A stretch of DNA of 64,000 bases, taken from Microbulbifer sp. GL-2. Its GTDB lineage: Bacteria > Pseudomonadota > Gammaproteobacteria > Pseudomonadales > Cellvibrionaceae. Each line of letters starts with the position of its first letter. Position 1 is the first letter of the stretch. Made by a program: the position numbers and the translations under genes. A model generated the notes under the pieces. That model worked only from the letters and a program-made list of their open reading frames with translations, had not been told where the DNA came from and searched no databases. Below are positions 28,245 to 37,159 of the stretch, piece after piece. Location of the stretch: assembly GCF_007183175.1 (NCBI RefSeq), contig NZ_AP019807.1, positions 1,615,001 to 1,679,000 of the forward strand, read 5' to 3'.

Positions 28245-28799
28245 CTATTGAGTCATGTTATAACTGGGAGTGTGCGCCCAAACCTTTGCAGACAATATGC
28301 CGAAAATAAAACCAAATAGGTGCGACTCCCAAGAAATATAATTTCCTTGTGGTAACACTCCCAGGATAAGCCCGCCATAAGCCAGTCCTACAAAAATTGA
28401 TATAATTAAACGGCTGAAGTGCTTACTGATAAAGCCGGCAAGCAGTAAAAATCCTAAGTAGCCATAAACGACTGAACTTGATCCCAGGTGATTTCCGCCT
28501 CTAGCAAATAGCCAAACGGTAAGCCCGGTGGCAATAATTATGGCCAGTGTTACTTTTAGGTAGGTTTTAACTCCATACTGTAATACTAAAAAGCTAAAAA
28601 TACACAGGGTTAATATATTTGATAGGAAATGCCAAAGACTTCCATGTAACAATGGAGCTGAAAAAATGTGGGGTAGATGGCTGGCAGACCTGGGAATTAG
28701 GCCGAAATAGTTTAGCGATCGGCCAGTAAGTATATTAATAATTTCAATAGTGGCTAATACTGAAAATATAGCCACAACCCATTTAATACTGTTTCGCAT
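28245..28799 (-). CDS. Rhomboid family intramembrane serine protease
   Basis: A 184-residue protein of about six membrane helices. Rhomboid landmarks are present: HGSLWHFLSN (His52, His57, Asn61) for the oxyanion helix, GSSSVVYG with catalytic Ser108 in the GxS position, and catalytic His160 (ESHLFGF). The usual GxSG is GSSS here. It is compact, with only the core helices and no cytoplasmic domain. The substrate is unknown. It lies 724 bases from the subtilase gene on the same strand; a functional link is possible but unproven, and it lacks the signs of a rhombosortase partner pair. Confidence 0.8.
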   Translation of the reverse strand: MRNSIKWVVAIFSVLATIEIINILTGRSLNYFGLIPRSASHLPHIFSAPLLHGSLWHFLSNILTLCIFSFLVLQYGVKTYLKVTLAIIIATGLTVWLFARGGNHLGSSSVVYGYLGFLLLAGFISKHFSRLIISIFVGLAYGGLILGVLPQGNYISWESHLFGFIFGILSAKVWAHTPSYNMTQ

Positions 28800-28908
28800 A
28801 AGTCTTGTTATTTATCATGAGGCGGGATAGATAGCGGGAAATTTTGTCACGGGTTACAAATATTGATATGGGAGCTTCACTCTAATTGCGAAAGCCCCCA
28901 TCATCTTC

Positions 28909-29796
28909 TTACTCAATATTCTGCACTTGCTCACGCATCTGCTCAATCAGTACTTTCAACTCTACCGCCGCTTGGGTAGTGTCTGTCACAATGGATTTTG
29001 ACGAAAGGGTATTGGCCTCACGATTAAATTCCTGCATCAGGAAATCCAAACGACGGCCAATGGCGCCACCGCCGGCAAGTACGCGGCGGGTTTCTGCTGT
29101 GTGGGCACTGAGACGGTCCAGCTCTTCATCTACATCAGCCTTTTGGGCCAATAATACAATTTCCTGTTCCAGGCGCTCTTTGTCCAGGTCGATAGAGAGC
29201 TCTTCGAGGCGGTTGCGCAGTTTTTCCCGCTGGGCCTCCAGTATTTCCGGGAGCCTTTCTCGTACCAAAGCGACCTGTCCCTCAATTCCCACCAGGCGAG
29301 CTTCGATAAATTTGGCAAGTTCAGCCCCCTCTCGCTCGCGATTTGCGCGCAATTGTTGCAGAGCTTCGCGAAAGGTTTGCAATATGGTGGCGGATTGCTG
29401 CTCTGTATCGGCTTCCGGTTCGCTGATAACTCCGGGCCACTGCAGGATCTGCAGGGGATTTAATGGTTGGGTATCTTCGCCCGCAGCTACTTGCCTTGCG
29501 GCGTGGATCAATGCCTTTGCCAGAGGCTGATTAATTTCAAGGCCGGTATGTTCTACGCTGTTTGGTTTAATCGTCAGGGTGAGCTCAAGTTTCCCTCGGG
29601 ATAATGTTTTGCGCAGAGTGTCACGCAACTTGGCTTCCAGTGGGCGTCCAACTTCAGGAAGGCGGAAGTGTGGCTCCAGGTAACGATGATTAACCGAGCG
29701 CAGTTCCCAGATGGCGGTTCCTGTGGCGTAAGTGCCTTCAGCGCGGCCGAAGGCAGTCATGCTACGCACCTTGTTTAGTTCCCGGTTATTGGCCAT
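28909..29796 (-). CDS. yicC: YicC family endoribonuclease
   Basis: A 295-residue protein with the YicC N-terminal motif RSMTAFGRAEG and RSVNHRYLEPHFRLPE, a central coiled region, and the C-terminal DUF1732 segment with RRLDFLMQEFNREANTLSSKS. YicC proteins are manganese-type RNA endonucleases linked to small-RNA turnover in E. coli. It is divergent from rph with 110 bases between, an arrangement conserved widely in gammaproteobacteria. Confidence 0.94.
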   Translation of the reverse strand: MANNRELNKVRSMTAFGRAEGTYATGTAIWELRSVNHRYLEPHFRLPEVGRPLEAKLRDTLRKTLSRGKLELTLTIKPNSVEHTGLEINQPLAKALIHAARQVAAGEDTQPLNPLQILQWPGVISEPEADTEQQSATILQTFREALQQLRANREREGAELAKFIEARLVGIEGQVALVRERLPEILEAQREKLRNRLEELSIDLDKERLEQEIVLLAQKADVDEELDRLSAHTAETRRVLAGGGAIGRRLDFLMQEFNREANTLSSKSIVTDTTQAAVELKVLIEQMREQVQNIE

Positions 29797-29906
29797 TGCT
29801 GATCCTCTGCAGGCATATTTATCGGCCGGGCATCATAGCACAGCGCTCGGATTAGCATGCTGGGGTATATAATGCTGGGCTTTCATTCAATTTTCCGAGG
29901 TGGGCT

Positions 29907-30626
29907 ATGCAGCGTCCCAGTGGCCGCGCAGCGGCGCAATTGCGCCAGATTAAAATTACCCGTAACTACACCCGTCATGCAGAGGGTTCTGTATTGGTGG
30001 AATTCGGCGACACAAAAGTTTTATGCAATGCTTCGGTGTCGAATGAAGTGCCGCGGTTTTTGCGTGGTCAGGGAAGCGGTTGGATTACTGCTGAGTACGG
30101 CATGTTGCCGCGCTCTACCGATTCGCGTATGCCTCGCGAAGCGGCCAAGGGTAAACAGAGTGGCCGCACTGTAGAGATCCAGCGCTTGATAGGCCGCTCC
30201 TTACGCGCAGCGGTAGATCTGGAAAAACTCGGCGAAAACCAGATCACCCTGGATTGCGATGTGATCCAGGCCGATGGTGGTACGCGTACAGCGGCCATTA
30301 CTGGAGCTTGTGTGGCCCTGGTGGACGCTTTTCGTCATATGCAACGGGAAAAAATTCTTACTGAGGACCCACTGCTCAACTTGGTAGCGGCGGTTTCTGT
30401 GGGCATCTATGATGGCGAGGCGGTACTGGATCTGGACTATCCGGAAGACAGCGCTGCTGATACCGATATGAATCTGGTGATGGCCGCAGATGGTGGCATG
30501 ATCGAAGTTCAGGGTACCGCAGAGGGTGCACCTTTTACCGAGAAACAATTCGCGCAGATGTTAGGGCTCGGTAAGGCAGGAATTGATGAGTTGATTGCAC
30601 TACAGCAAACGGCGCTGGATAAGTAA
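29907..30626 (+). CDS. rph: Ribonuclease PH
   Basis: A phosphorolytic 3' exonuclease that trims tRNA precursors. The 239-residue protein begins with the family signature RPSGRAAAQLRQIKI and has GSGWITAEYGMLPRST, GRSLRAAVDLEKLGE for phosphate binding, and DCDVIQADGGTRTAAITG. A TATAAT hexamer at 29868-29873 may be its -10 element. Length and motifs are full, unlike the truncated rph of E. coli K-12. A hairpin separates it from the convergent crc gene. Confidence 0.97.
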   Translation: MQRPSGRAAAQLRQIKITRNYTRHAEGSVLVEFGDTKVLCNASVSNEVPRFLRGQGSGWITAEYGMLPRSTDSRMPREAAKGKQSGRTVEIQRLIGRSLRAAVDLEKLGENQITLDCDVIQADGGTRTAAITGACVALVDAFRHMQREKILTEDPLLNLVAAVSVGIYDGEAVLDLDYPEDSAADTDMNLVMAADGGMIEVQGTAEGAPFTEKQFAQMLGLGKAGIDELIALQQTALDK

Positions 30627-30633
30627 ACGATGT

Positions 30634-30665
30634 TGTGGAACCCCGCACAGGTCGGGGCTCCACAA
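30634..30665. terminator. Hairpin between convergent rph and crc
   Basis: TTGTGGAACCCCG (30634-30646) and CGGGGCTCCACAA (30653-30665) form a 13-bp stem with one A-C mismatch and a 6-base loop. It begins eight bases after the rph stop and ends four bases before the crc stop, so it can serve both. Confidence 0.7.
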
Positions 30666-30668
30666 ATC

Positions 30669-31436
30669 TTACACTTCGATATCGTAATCCATCATCACCG
30701 GCAGGTGACTGGAAAACTTAACGTTCTTGTTGATGGCTCCGTATTCGATACGGTTTTTCAGGCCGTGTGACACAATCTGCATGTCGGTTCGCCAGCCATC
30801 ACCCTCACCCACGGCGCCATTCGGCCACCAGGTAAATTCATCGGTGTCTTTGACTACGCGGCGGAAGGCGTCGACATAGCCGATCTCATTGAACAGCTGG
30901 TCCAGCCAACGCTGTTCATGGCGCATAAAACCGGGGGTATCCTGATGATCCTGCCAGTTCTGCACATCGGCACGGCGGTGCGCCATACCCCAGTTGCCGC
31001 AGAAAATAAAGTCGCGTCGTTTGCGGCTGATCTTGTGCAAGTGCGCCTGCATGTCATCGAAGAACTGGACTTTTTTCTCCAGTGATGCTTCATCAGTAGC
31101 CATGGGAGCGAGCAGGGAACCGACGCTCAGGCGTTCAAAATCCGCTTGCAAATAGCGCCCGTACATATCTTCGCCATTGGCAAAACCCATGCCAAAGATA
31201 ATGGCCTTGGGTTGGTTGCGTGTATAGATCGCCACTCCATTTTCATGGGATGTTCCCGAGTCAAAGAAGTAGCTGTAGTAACCGTCGGGGTGGAATATGG
31301 GGTGGTCAAGCTCTGGCTCCAGGGAGCGCAGGTCCTGAAGGCAGATAATGTCTGCGTCCTGCTCAGCCAACCAATCGTAGAGACCGCATTGTGCGGCCTG
31401 ATGAACGCCGTCTACAGACAAGCTTACTATTCGCAT
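30669..31436 (-). CDS. crc: Catabolite repression control protein Crc (ExoIII-like, inactive fold)
   Basis: A 255-residue protein of the exonuclease III/endonuclease fold most like Pseudomonas Crc, the Hfq partner in carbon catabolite repression. Key residues of ExoIII are altered as in Crc: LQE becomes LQD (Asp35), the GDMN loop reads GNWG, and the SDH motif reads SSH, although the final His is kept. Typical Crc segments are GRYLQADF, PGFMRHEQRWLDQLF and EFTWWP. Its place between rph and pyrE is also the Pseudomonas crc position. Nuclease activity is unlikely. Confidence 0.88.
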   Translation of the reverse strand: MRIVSLSVDGVHQAAQCGLYDWLAEQDADIICLQDLRSLEPELDHPIFHPDGYYSYFFDSGTSHENGVAIYTRNQPKAIIFGMGFANGEDMYGRYLQADFERLSVGSLLAPMATDEASLEKKVQFFDDMQAHLHKISRKRRDFIFCGNWGMAHRRADVQNWQDHQDTPGFMRHEQRWLDQLFNEIGYVDAFRRVVKDTDEFTWWPNGAVGEGDGWRTDMQIVSHGLKNRIEYGAINKNVKFSSHLPVMMDYDIEV

Positions 31437-31550
31437 TATTAGCCCCTTACCAGCGGACTGTGTATCATTAGAAACATTATTTGCATGCCTATCCCCGGGA
31501 TTGCTTCGGGGAGGTCTCCCTTCACCTTAGCCAATAGTTAACAATTTTCC

Positions 31551-32204
31551 ATGCAGCAATATCAGCGCGATTTTATCCAATTGGCCCTGGATCATCAGGT
31601 GTTGTGTTTTGGCGACTTCACCTTGAAATCAGGCCGTCAGAGCCCCTACTTCTTCAATGCCGGCCGATTCCACACCGGTGCGGCGCTGGCGGCACTCGGA
31701 CAGGCATACGCCGAGGCGATTATCGCTTCGGGAGTGGAGTTTGATGTCATTTTCGGGCCGGCTTACAAGGGTATCCCGCTGGGTGCGGTGACTGCCGTGG
31801 CGTTGGCGCAGAAGGGCATCGACAAGCCTTTCTGTTACAACCGCAAGGAGGCCAAGGATCACGGCGAAGGCGGAACCTTAGTGGGTGCGCCGCTTAATGG
31901 CAAGGTTTTGATTATCGATGATGTAATTACCGCGGGTACAGCGGTGCGCGAAGTGATGCAGATTATCGATTCCCACGGTGCCGAAGCAGCCGGAGTGGTA
32001 ATTGGTTTGAACCGCCAGGAAAAAGCCAGTGAGGATTGTGAATTCTCCGCTATTCAGCAGGTGGAGAGGCAGTACAATATTCCCGTGATCAGTATTGTAC
32101 AGTTGGACAATGTGATCAGCTTCCTCGAGCAGGAGTCACAGGCTGGTGAAACCCTGCACAAAATTGTGGACTACCGGCAGCGTTACGGTGTTTCGGGTCA
32201 ATAA
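31551..32204 (+). CDS. pyrE: Orotate phosphoribosyltransferase
   Basis: Makes OMP from orotate and PRPP in pyrimidine synthesis. The 217-residue protein has FGDFTLKSGRQSPYFFNAG at the N-terminus, the flexible loop RKEAKDHGEGG, and the PRPP-binding motif VLIIDDVITAGTA. It is divergent from crc. The 114-base leader contains a CCCCG/CGGGG hairpin (about 31493-31515) without a clear T tract, so classical pyrE attenuation is not evident. Confidence 0.97.
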   Translation: MQQYQRDFIQLALDHQVLCFGDFTLKSGRQSPYFFNAGRFHTGAALAALGQAYAEAIIASGVEFDVIFGPAYKGIPLGAVTAVALAQKGIDKPFCYNRKEAKDHGEGGTLVGAPLNGKVLIIDDVITAGTAVREVMQIIDSHGAEAAGVVIGLNRQEKASEDCEFSAIQQVERQYNIPVISIVQLDNVISFLEQESQAGETLHKIVDYRQRYGVSGQ

Positions 32205-32251
32205 AACAAGACCTGTTTCCGCAGCGGGCCGCACTATTAGTGAGAAGAGCG

Positions 32252-32848
32252 ATGCAAATCGCCCCTATAGTACGTTTTTTGGTAACTGCCTTTCTGCTGT
32301 TCTCCTCCCTGGCAAATGCCGCGAGTGGACAGGTACTCTACCGCTATACCGATGAGCAGGGCATTCTGGTGCTCAATGAGAGGGTGCCTCCCGAATATGT
32401 GGCTGGGGGCTATGAAATTCTCAACCACTCCGGCCGGGTACTGGAGGTGGTGCCGCCGCAGTTGAGCCCCGAGGAATTCGAGGCGCAGCGCCAACAGGAA
32501 GCTCAGGAAGAAGCCGACCGCAAGCTGCTAAAACGCTACAACAGCGTTGCCGATATCGAGAGTGCGCGCAAGCGCAAGCTGGCGATTGTTGAGCAGGACA
32601 TGGCGATTATGCGCTCGAATATCAGTAGCCTTGGTCGTCAGATCGCCCAGGAAGAGGCGGGTGCTGCGCGCACCCAGCGCGGTGGCCGCGAGGTAGCCCC
32701 TGAGCTTCTACAGCGTATTGCCGATTTGCAAAAAGAGGTCTCGGTATTGCGTGAGCGCCTTAGCCGGCGCGCGGACGAGGCCGTCTCTATCAATGATGAA
32801 TTTGATAAAGCTGCGACCCGTTACGCTGAAATCATGGCCAAGCGTTAA
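32252..32848 (+). CDS. DUF4124 domain-containing exported protein
   Basis: A 198-residue protein with a signal peptide (cut near ANA-AS, about residue 24). Next is a short DUF4124 domain (VLYRYTDEQGILVLNERVPPEYV), then a long charged alpha-helical, probably coiled-coil region (about 75-195) with many Glu, Arg and Gln. ATG 32252 is preferred over an upstream GTG at 32240. The DUF4124 domain is common in periplasmic proteins of this group, role unknown. It follows pyrE by 47 bases in the same direction. Confidence 0.8.
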   Translation: MQIAPIVRFLVTAFLLFSSLANAASGQVLYRYTDEQGILVLNERVPPEYVAGGYEILNHSGRVLEVVPPQLSPEEFEAQRQQEAQEEADRKLLKRYNSVADIESARKRKLAIVEQDMAIMRSNISSLGRQIAQEEAGAARTQRGGREVAPELLQRIADLQKEVSVLRERLSRRADEAVSINDEFDKAATRYAEIMAKR

Positions 32849-32862
32849 GCGGGCCAGAGCTG

Positions 32863-32881
32863 GCCGGGATGATTACCCGGC
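32863..32881. terminator. Hairpin between convergent DUF4124 gene and slmA
   Basis: GCCGGG (32863-32868) pairs with CCCGGC (32876-32881) around seven bases. There is no T tract on either side, so its strength is doubtful. Confidence 0.4.
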
Positions 32882-32948
32882 AGCACTTATGCCCAGGCAC
32901 CGACCGGTGCCATTACCCCTAATTTTCCAGCGGATTGCCGATAGCCAC

Positions 32949-33557
32949 TCAACGGGCCGCAGCTACGGTTTCGCGGAAAAACCCCGAGGTTAAAACTGGC
33001 CATTGTTCCGCCCAGTACTCGGTGGGTTTACGCTTAAAACCGCTGCGTACATACTGCACGATGCGACCTTCGGCGCTGGCCAGCAACAGATTGGCGGCAC
33101 CGCCCAGGGGCAGAGTCGGGCGCAGGTGCTCGCGCAGTTCTGCTTCACGCAATATCTGTCGGATCTGGGTTTCCAGGCGGTCGAACAGCTGCAGGATACG
33201 TCCATGCAATCGTTCGGTTTCACCTGTCAGTGCATCTCCAGTGAGCAGGCGGGTTATACCGGGGTTGCGCTCACAGAAGGCCAGAAGAAGGTGCAGAATT
33301 TTCTGGCAACGGTTCAGGGCTGAGGGTTCCTCCTGCAGGATCATTGCAATACGAGTGAAAACAGTCTCTTCGATAAATTCGATAAGACCTTCAAACATTT
33401 TTGATTTACTGGGGAAGTGACGGTAAAGCGCCGCTTCAGAGAAGCCGACTTCCTTGGCCAGGGCTGCAGTTGTAATACGTGCGCCGGGGCTGGCTTCCAG
33501 CATATGTGCCAGAGCTTCCAGGATCTGTTGACGCCGATTGATTTTTTCGCTGCTCAT
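32949..33557 (-). CDS. slmA: Nucleoid occlusion factor SlmA
   Basis: A TetR-fold DNA-binding protein that blocks FtsZ assembly over the nucleoid. The 202-residue sequence matches SlmA throughout: RRQQILEALAHMLE, the helix-turn-helix AALAKEVGFSEAALYRHFPSKSKMFEGLIEFIE, and NPGITRLLTGDALTGE followed by RLETQIRQILRE. Its position beside argB/algC/coaBC and pyrE is the conserved slmA (ttk) locus. Confidence 0.95.
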   Translation of the reverse strand: MSSEKINRRQQILEALAHMLEASPGARITTAALAKEVGFSEAALYRHFPSKSKMFEGLIEFIEETVFTRIAMILQEEPSALNRCQKILHLLLAFCERNPGITRLLTGDALTGETERLHGRILQLFDRLETQIRQILREAELREHLRPTLPLGGAANLLLASAEGRIVQYVRSGFKRKPTEYWAEQWPVLTSGFFRETVAAAR

Positions 33558-33681
33558 TGACTGCCTTTAGTCCACTTGGGGGGCGGACGGTGGTTTTTGC
33601 TCTTGTTGCCTTATTGCGGCGGCGGAATCCTACCGATTCGTTCGGCTGTCTTCAATTGCCAAGGACGATTGTACGCCCGCT

Positions 33682-34587
33682 TTATACTTCATTATTGTTG
33701 GTAATCAAGGTGCCTACGCCGGTATCGGTGAAAATTTCCAGTAGCACCGCATGTGGAACCCGACCATCAATAATATGTGCCGAAGTCACTCCAGATTTAA
33801 CTGCATCCAGGGCACAGGCGATTTTTGGTAGCATGCCGCCGTGAATCGTACCGTCTGCGATCAGCCCTTCTACCTGTGGTGTGCTCAAACCGGTGAGCAC
33901 TTCCCCCTGTTTATCCTGCAGGCCCGCTACGTTAGTGAGCAGCATCAGCTTTTCAGCCTTTAGACACTCGGCAATCTTACCGGCGACCAAGTCCGCATTG
34001 ATATTGTATGAGATACCATCCTTGTCGACCCCGATTGGAGCAATTACCGGAATAAAATCGCTGTGAATCAGCATGTCGATCACATCGGTATTGACCTTTT
34101 CCACTTCGCCCACTTGACCGATATCAATAATCTCTGAGGCGTGCAGCCCGGCACTCTCATTTTTTCTGTTGAGTTTGCGCGCTTTGATCAGCAGGCCATC
34201 CTTGCCGGTGACACCCACAGCGCGGCCGCCGTTGTGGTTGATCAAGTTGACAATCTGTTTATTGACGGTGCCACCCAGCACCATTTCCACCACGTCCATG
34301 GTCTCGCTATCGGTAACACGCATTCCGTCGACAAAGCGGGATTCGATACTCAGCTTATTCAGCAACTGGCCAATTTGTGGACCTCCGCCATGTACTACTA
34401 CCGGGTTCATACCCACAAGCTTCATCAGGATAATGTCGCGGGCAAAACTGTTCTGCAGCTCCCTGTCCACCATGGCATTGCCGCCAAATTTAACCACAAC
34501 AGTTTTAGCGGTAAATTGCTGAATATAGGGCAGCGCTTCATTCAGGACCTGGGCAACACGCAATGCGGACTTTTTATCGAGGGACAT
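33682..34587 (-). CDS. argB: Acetylglutamate kinase
   Basis: The second step of arginine synthesis, phosphorylating N-acetylglutamate. The 301-residue protein has VVKFGGNAM near residue 29, VVHGGGPQIG near residue 65, and late segments NINADLVAGKIAECLKAEKLMLLTNVAG and GGMLPKIACALDAV. An N-terminal helix before the first strand suggests the hexameric, arginine-inhibited type found in Pseudomonas. ATG 34587 is chosen because AAAGGA lies six bases upstream. Confidence 0.96.
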   Translation of the reverse strand: MSLDKKSALRVAQVLNEALPYIQQFTAKTVVVKFGGNAMVDRELQNSFARDIILMKLVGMNPVVVHGGGPQIGQLLNKLSIESRFVDGMRVTDSETMDVVEMVLGGTVNKQIVNLINHNGGRAVGVTGKDGLLIKARKLNRKNESAGLHASEIIDIGQVGEVEKVNTDVIDMLIHSDFIPVIAPIGVDKDGISYNINADLVAGKIAECLKAEKLMLLTNVAGLQDKQGEVLTGLSTPQVEGLIADGTIHGGMLPKIACALDAVKSGVTSAHIIDGRVPHAVLLEIFTDTGVGTLITNNNEV

Positions 34588-34755
34588 GGCAATTCCTTTG
34601 TGGTGAGGCACGTATGAGCGGATTTTCCCGGCCGCCCGGTCGTCGCCGAGAATGCCGCGCAGCTGCGCGGTTTTGTAGAAGATTAAAATTTACCGACCAG
34701 CGGTCGGCAGCGGCACTTACCTGTGCCGCGGTATTGTCAGGTTAATTTATTCCCG

Positions 34756-37137
34756 TCAGTCGAGAAGTTGCCAGTTAGGCACTGTGATGGTGGGATCGAT
34801 TTGCTTGAGTTGATCCATGACCTGTTTGCGAATGCGTTCCAGGGCCTCTTCATTTTCGGCTTCGAAACGCAGAGTTAGCGCACTTGTAGTATTGGAGGCG
34901 CGCACCAGGCCCCAGCCATCAGTGAACTCAATACGCAGGCCGTCGATGGTATTGATATCCGCATTGGCAAAACTGCCCCGCTCACGCAATTGTTCAATCA
35001 GGGCGAATTTCTCCTGTTCTGCTACAGGCAGGAGGATTTCCGGAGTGCTGTGCATTTTGGGGAGAGTATCCAGCAGTTCATCCAGATTTTGTTCGCGCAG
35101 GGCCATGATTTCCAGGATACGTGCTGCTGCGTATATACCGTCATCGAAACCAAACCAGCGATCCTTAATAAAAATATGGCCCGATAATTCACCGCCGAGA
35201 ATAGCTTTGGTTTCGAGCATCTTGGTTTTCATCGGGGCGTGGCCGGTTTTCCACATAATCGGGCGGCCACCGTATTGGCTGACCAGCTGTGCCAGACTGC
35301 GGCTGCTCTTTACATCAAAGACAATGTTTTCACCTGGGTGACGGCCGAGAATATCCCTGGCCAACAACATAACCAGCTGGTCAGCCCAGGCGATACGTCC
35401 ACTGCTGGAGATCAAAGTAACCCGATCGCCATCGCCATCCAGCGCTACACCGATATCCGCACCGGTTTCAGCCACCGTATCCGTCAGCGCCTGCAGGTTC
35501 TCCGGGCGTGAAGGATCTGGAGGGTGATTGGGGAAGTCCCCGTCCACTTCACAGAAAAGAGGAGTCACTGCACAGCCCAGCTGTTCGAATAGGCGCGGTG
35601 CCAGCACTGAAGTGGCCCCATTGCCAGCGTCCACCACTATATGCGGTTGCCCGGCGAGGGCTACATTGTTGAAGACCTCATCGATATATTTGTCTTTGAT
35701 ATCCTGTTCGCGGTTACTGCCCTCCCCGTCCTTGAATGGGCCCTTTTTCATTAGCTGGTAAAGGCCCTGAAGCTTCTCCTCGGCCAGTGGGCGGCCCTTT
35801 AGCACAATCTTGAACCCATTGTACTCGGCGGGATTATGACTGGCGGTTACCATAATGCCACTGGCAGTATTCTTGCCTTTTGCGCAAGCGTAATAGAGCA
35901 GGGGTGATGGGACCAATCCCAGATCAATACTGTTGCACCCGCTGTCGAGAATGCCTTCCATCAGGCAGTTGCTGAGCAGCTCACTGCTGTTGCGGCCGTC
36001 TCGGCCCACTAGCAGGATATGTTCACCGGCGTGTTGGGCCAGGGTGCCGAGGGCGCGCCCAAGCTGGTAAGCGAAAGGCTCATTGATTTCCTCACCGGCA
36101 ATACCGCGAATATCGTATGCGCGGAATACGTGTGCTGGAAATTCGGTGCCCAGGATAGGTTCCGGCTTATTCGCGGCCGTTGAGGCCTTTTCTCCCAGGC
36201 TGCTTTGTTCGGAGGTTTGCGGAGCGATACTGGGGGCCGAAGCCGGGCTCTGAAGTGAGCCCTCCTGCTGCAGGACAGCCTGTTCCGCTAGCGTCGGTTT
36301 GCGTGTCTCTGTGGTGCCTTTTGTATTTTTATTGCTATGCTCCCAGGGCGCGCGGGTGTCCCTGGGGAGGAAACGAATCAGCAACAACAGGGAAATTAGC
36401 AAGCCGATTCCCGCACCGAGATAAATCCAGAGTGTCGGCAGGCTGTGATGTTGGGTAAATGTGCTGGAGGGGCTGAATTGCACACGTAGGTAACTATCGC
36501 GGATATCCACTGTAGAAGTGTGCCCACCACCCTGACCAGCACGCCACAGGGTTTGCGCGGCCCCATCGGGAAACTTCTGGGTCAGCTGAATTTGTCCGAG
36601 GTTCTTATCGAGGCTGTCCAGGGTACTCTCTATCACCGCAAAAGGTTGGCTGATTAATAGCTGCTCACTTGTCAGGTTGACAGCATTGTGCAGCTGCCAG
36701 CTGTTGTCGGTACCGGTGCGCAATATCTCCAGGGGTTGCTGCGCGTTCAAGCGGGTGCGCTTAAGCAGGTCCACCAGGGCGAAATTGAGACTTGGATTTG
36801 TGCCGGCACCAACCCGGATCTGCGCACTGGTAAATATTTGGGCCCTGGATTGCTCTGGTAGTTCGGCGGTATTCAGCAGAGCCTCCGCCGGCTGTTGCAT
36901 ACCACCGATTTTTCGCAGGCGCCGGGAGCGCTCGATCAGTTGTTGCTGAACGGCCTGGGCGAAAGCTTCGCCTTGCTTCTGGGATGCCTGGGCCACCTGA
37001 GTGTGGTTATGGGGGACGATCACATGTTCTACGATTAAATAGGCTCCACAGAGCCAGGCCACAGCTGCCAGCAGAGAAGGTAAAAGCAACCCCTTATGCA
37101 ATGGTGAGTTACGCTGATTGTTTTTGTTGGAAACCAC
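34756..37137 (-). CDS. algC: Membrane-anchored phosphomannomutase/phosphoglucomutase AlgC (long form)
   Basis: Interconverts hexose 6- and 1-phosphates for exopolysaccharide and lipopolysaccharide. The 793-residue chain has an N-terminal sensor-like part: helix about 17-40, a roughly 190-residue periplasmic region, helix about 235-256, and a disordered Ser/Pro/Gln linker. The enzyme domain starts near residue 333 (FRAYDIRG). The catalytic phosphoserine is Ser433 in TASHNP, the metal loop is DGDGDR, and the sugar-binding loop GGELSGH is present. The enzyme part alone would match the classic 460-residue AlgC. Confidence 0.93.
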   Translation of the reverse strand: MVSNKNNQRNSPLHKGLLLPSLLAAVAWLCGAYLIVEHVIVPHNHTQVAQASQKQGEAFAQAVQQQLIERSRRLRKIGGMQQPAEALLNTAELPEQSRAQIFTSAQIRVGAGTNPSLNFALVDLLKRTRLNAQQPLEILRTGTDNSWQLHNAVNLTSEQLLISQPFAVIESTLDSLDKNLGQIQLTQKFPDGAAQTLWRAGQGGGHTSTVDIRDSYLRVQFSPSSTFTQHHSLPTLWIYLGAGIGLLISLLLLIRFLPRDTRAPWEHSNKNTKGTTETRKPTLAEQAVLQQEGSLQSPASAPSIAPQTSEQSSLGEKASTAANKPEPILGTEFPAHVFRAYDIRGIAGEEINEPFAYQLGRALGTLAQHAGEHILLVGRDGRNSSELLSNCLMEGILDSGCNSIDLGLVPSPLLYYACAKGKNTASGIMVTASHNPAEYNGFKIVLKGRPLAEEKLQGLYQLMKKGPFKDGEGSNREQDIKDKYIDEVFNNVALAGQPHIVVDAGNGATSVLAPRLFEQLGCAVTPLFCEVDGDFPNHPPDPSRPENLQALTDTVAETGADIGVALDGDGDRVTLISSSGRIAWADQLVMLLARDILGRHPGENIVFDVKSSRSLAQLVSQYGGRPIMWKTGHAPMKTKMLETKAILGGELSGHIFIKDRWFGFDDGIYAAARILEIMALREQNLDELLDTLPKMHSTPEILLPVAEQEKFALIEQLRERGSFANADINTIDGLRIEFTDGWGLVRASNTTSALTLRFEAENEEALERIRKQVMDQLKQIDPTITVPNWQLLD

Positions 37138-37159
37138 AGATTTTCCTGTCCGTAAATCT

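Noticed and set aside
25796..28799. Rhombosortase/GlyGly-CTERM pair
   Set aside because: The subtilase ends in a PPC domain without a GlyGly-CTERM tail, and the rhomboid gene shows ordinary rhomboid motifs.
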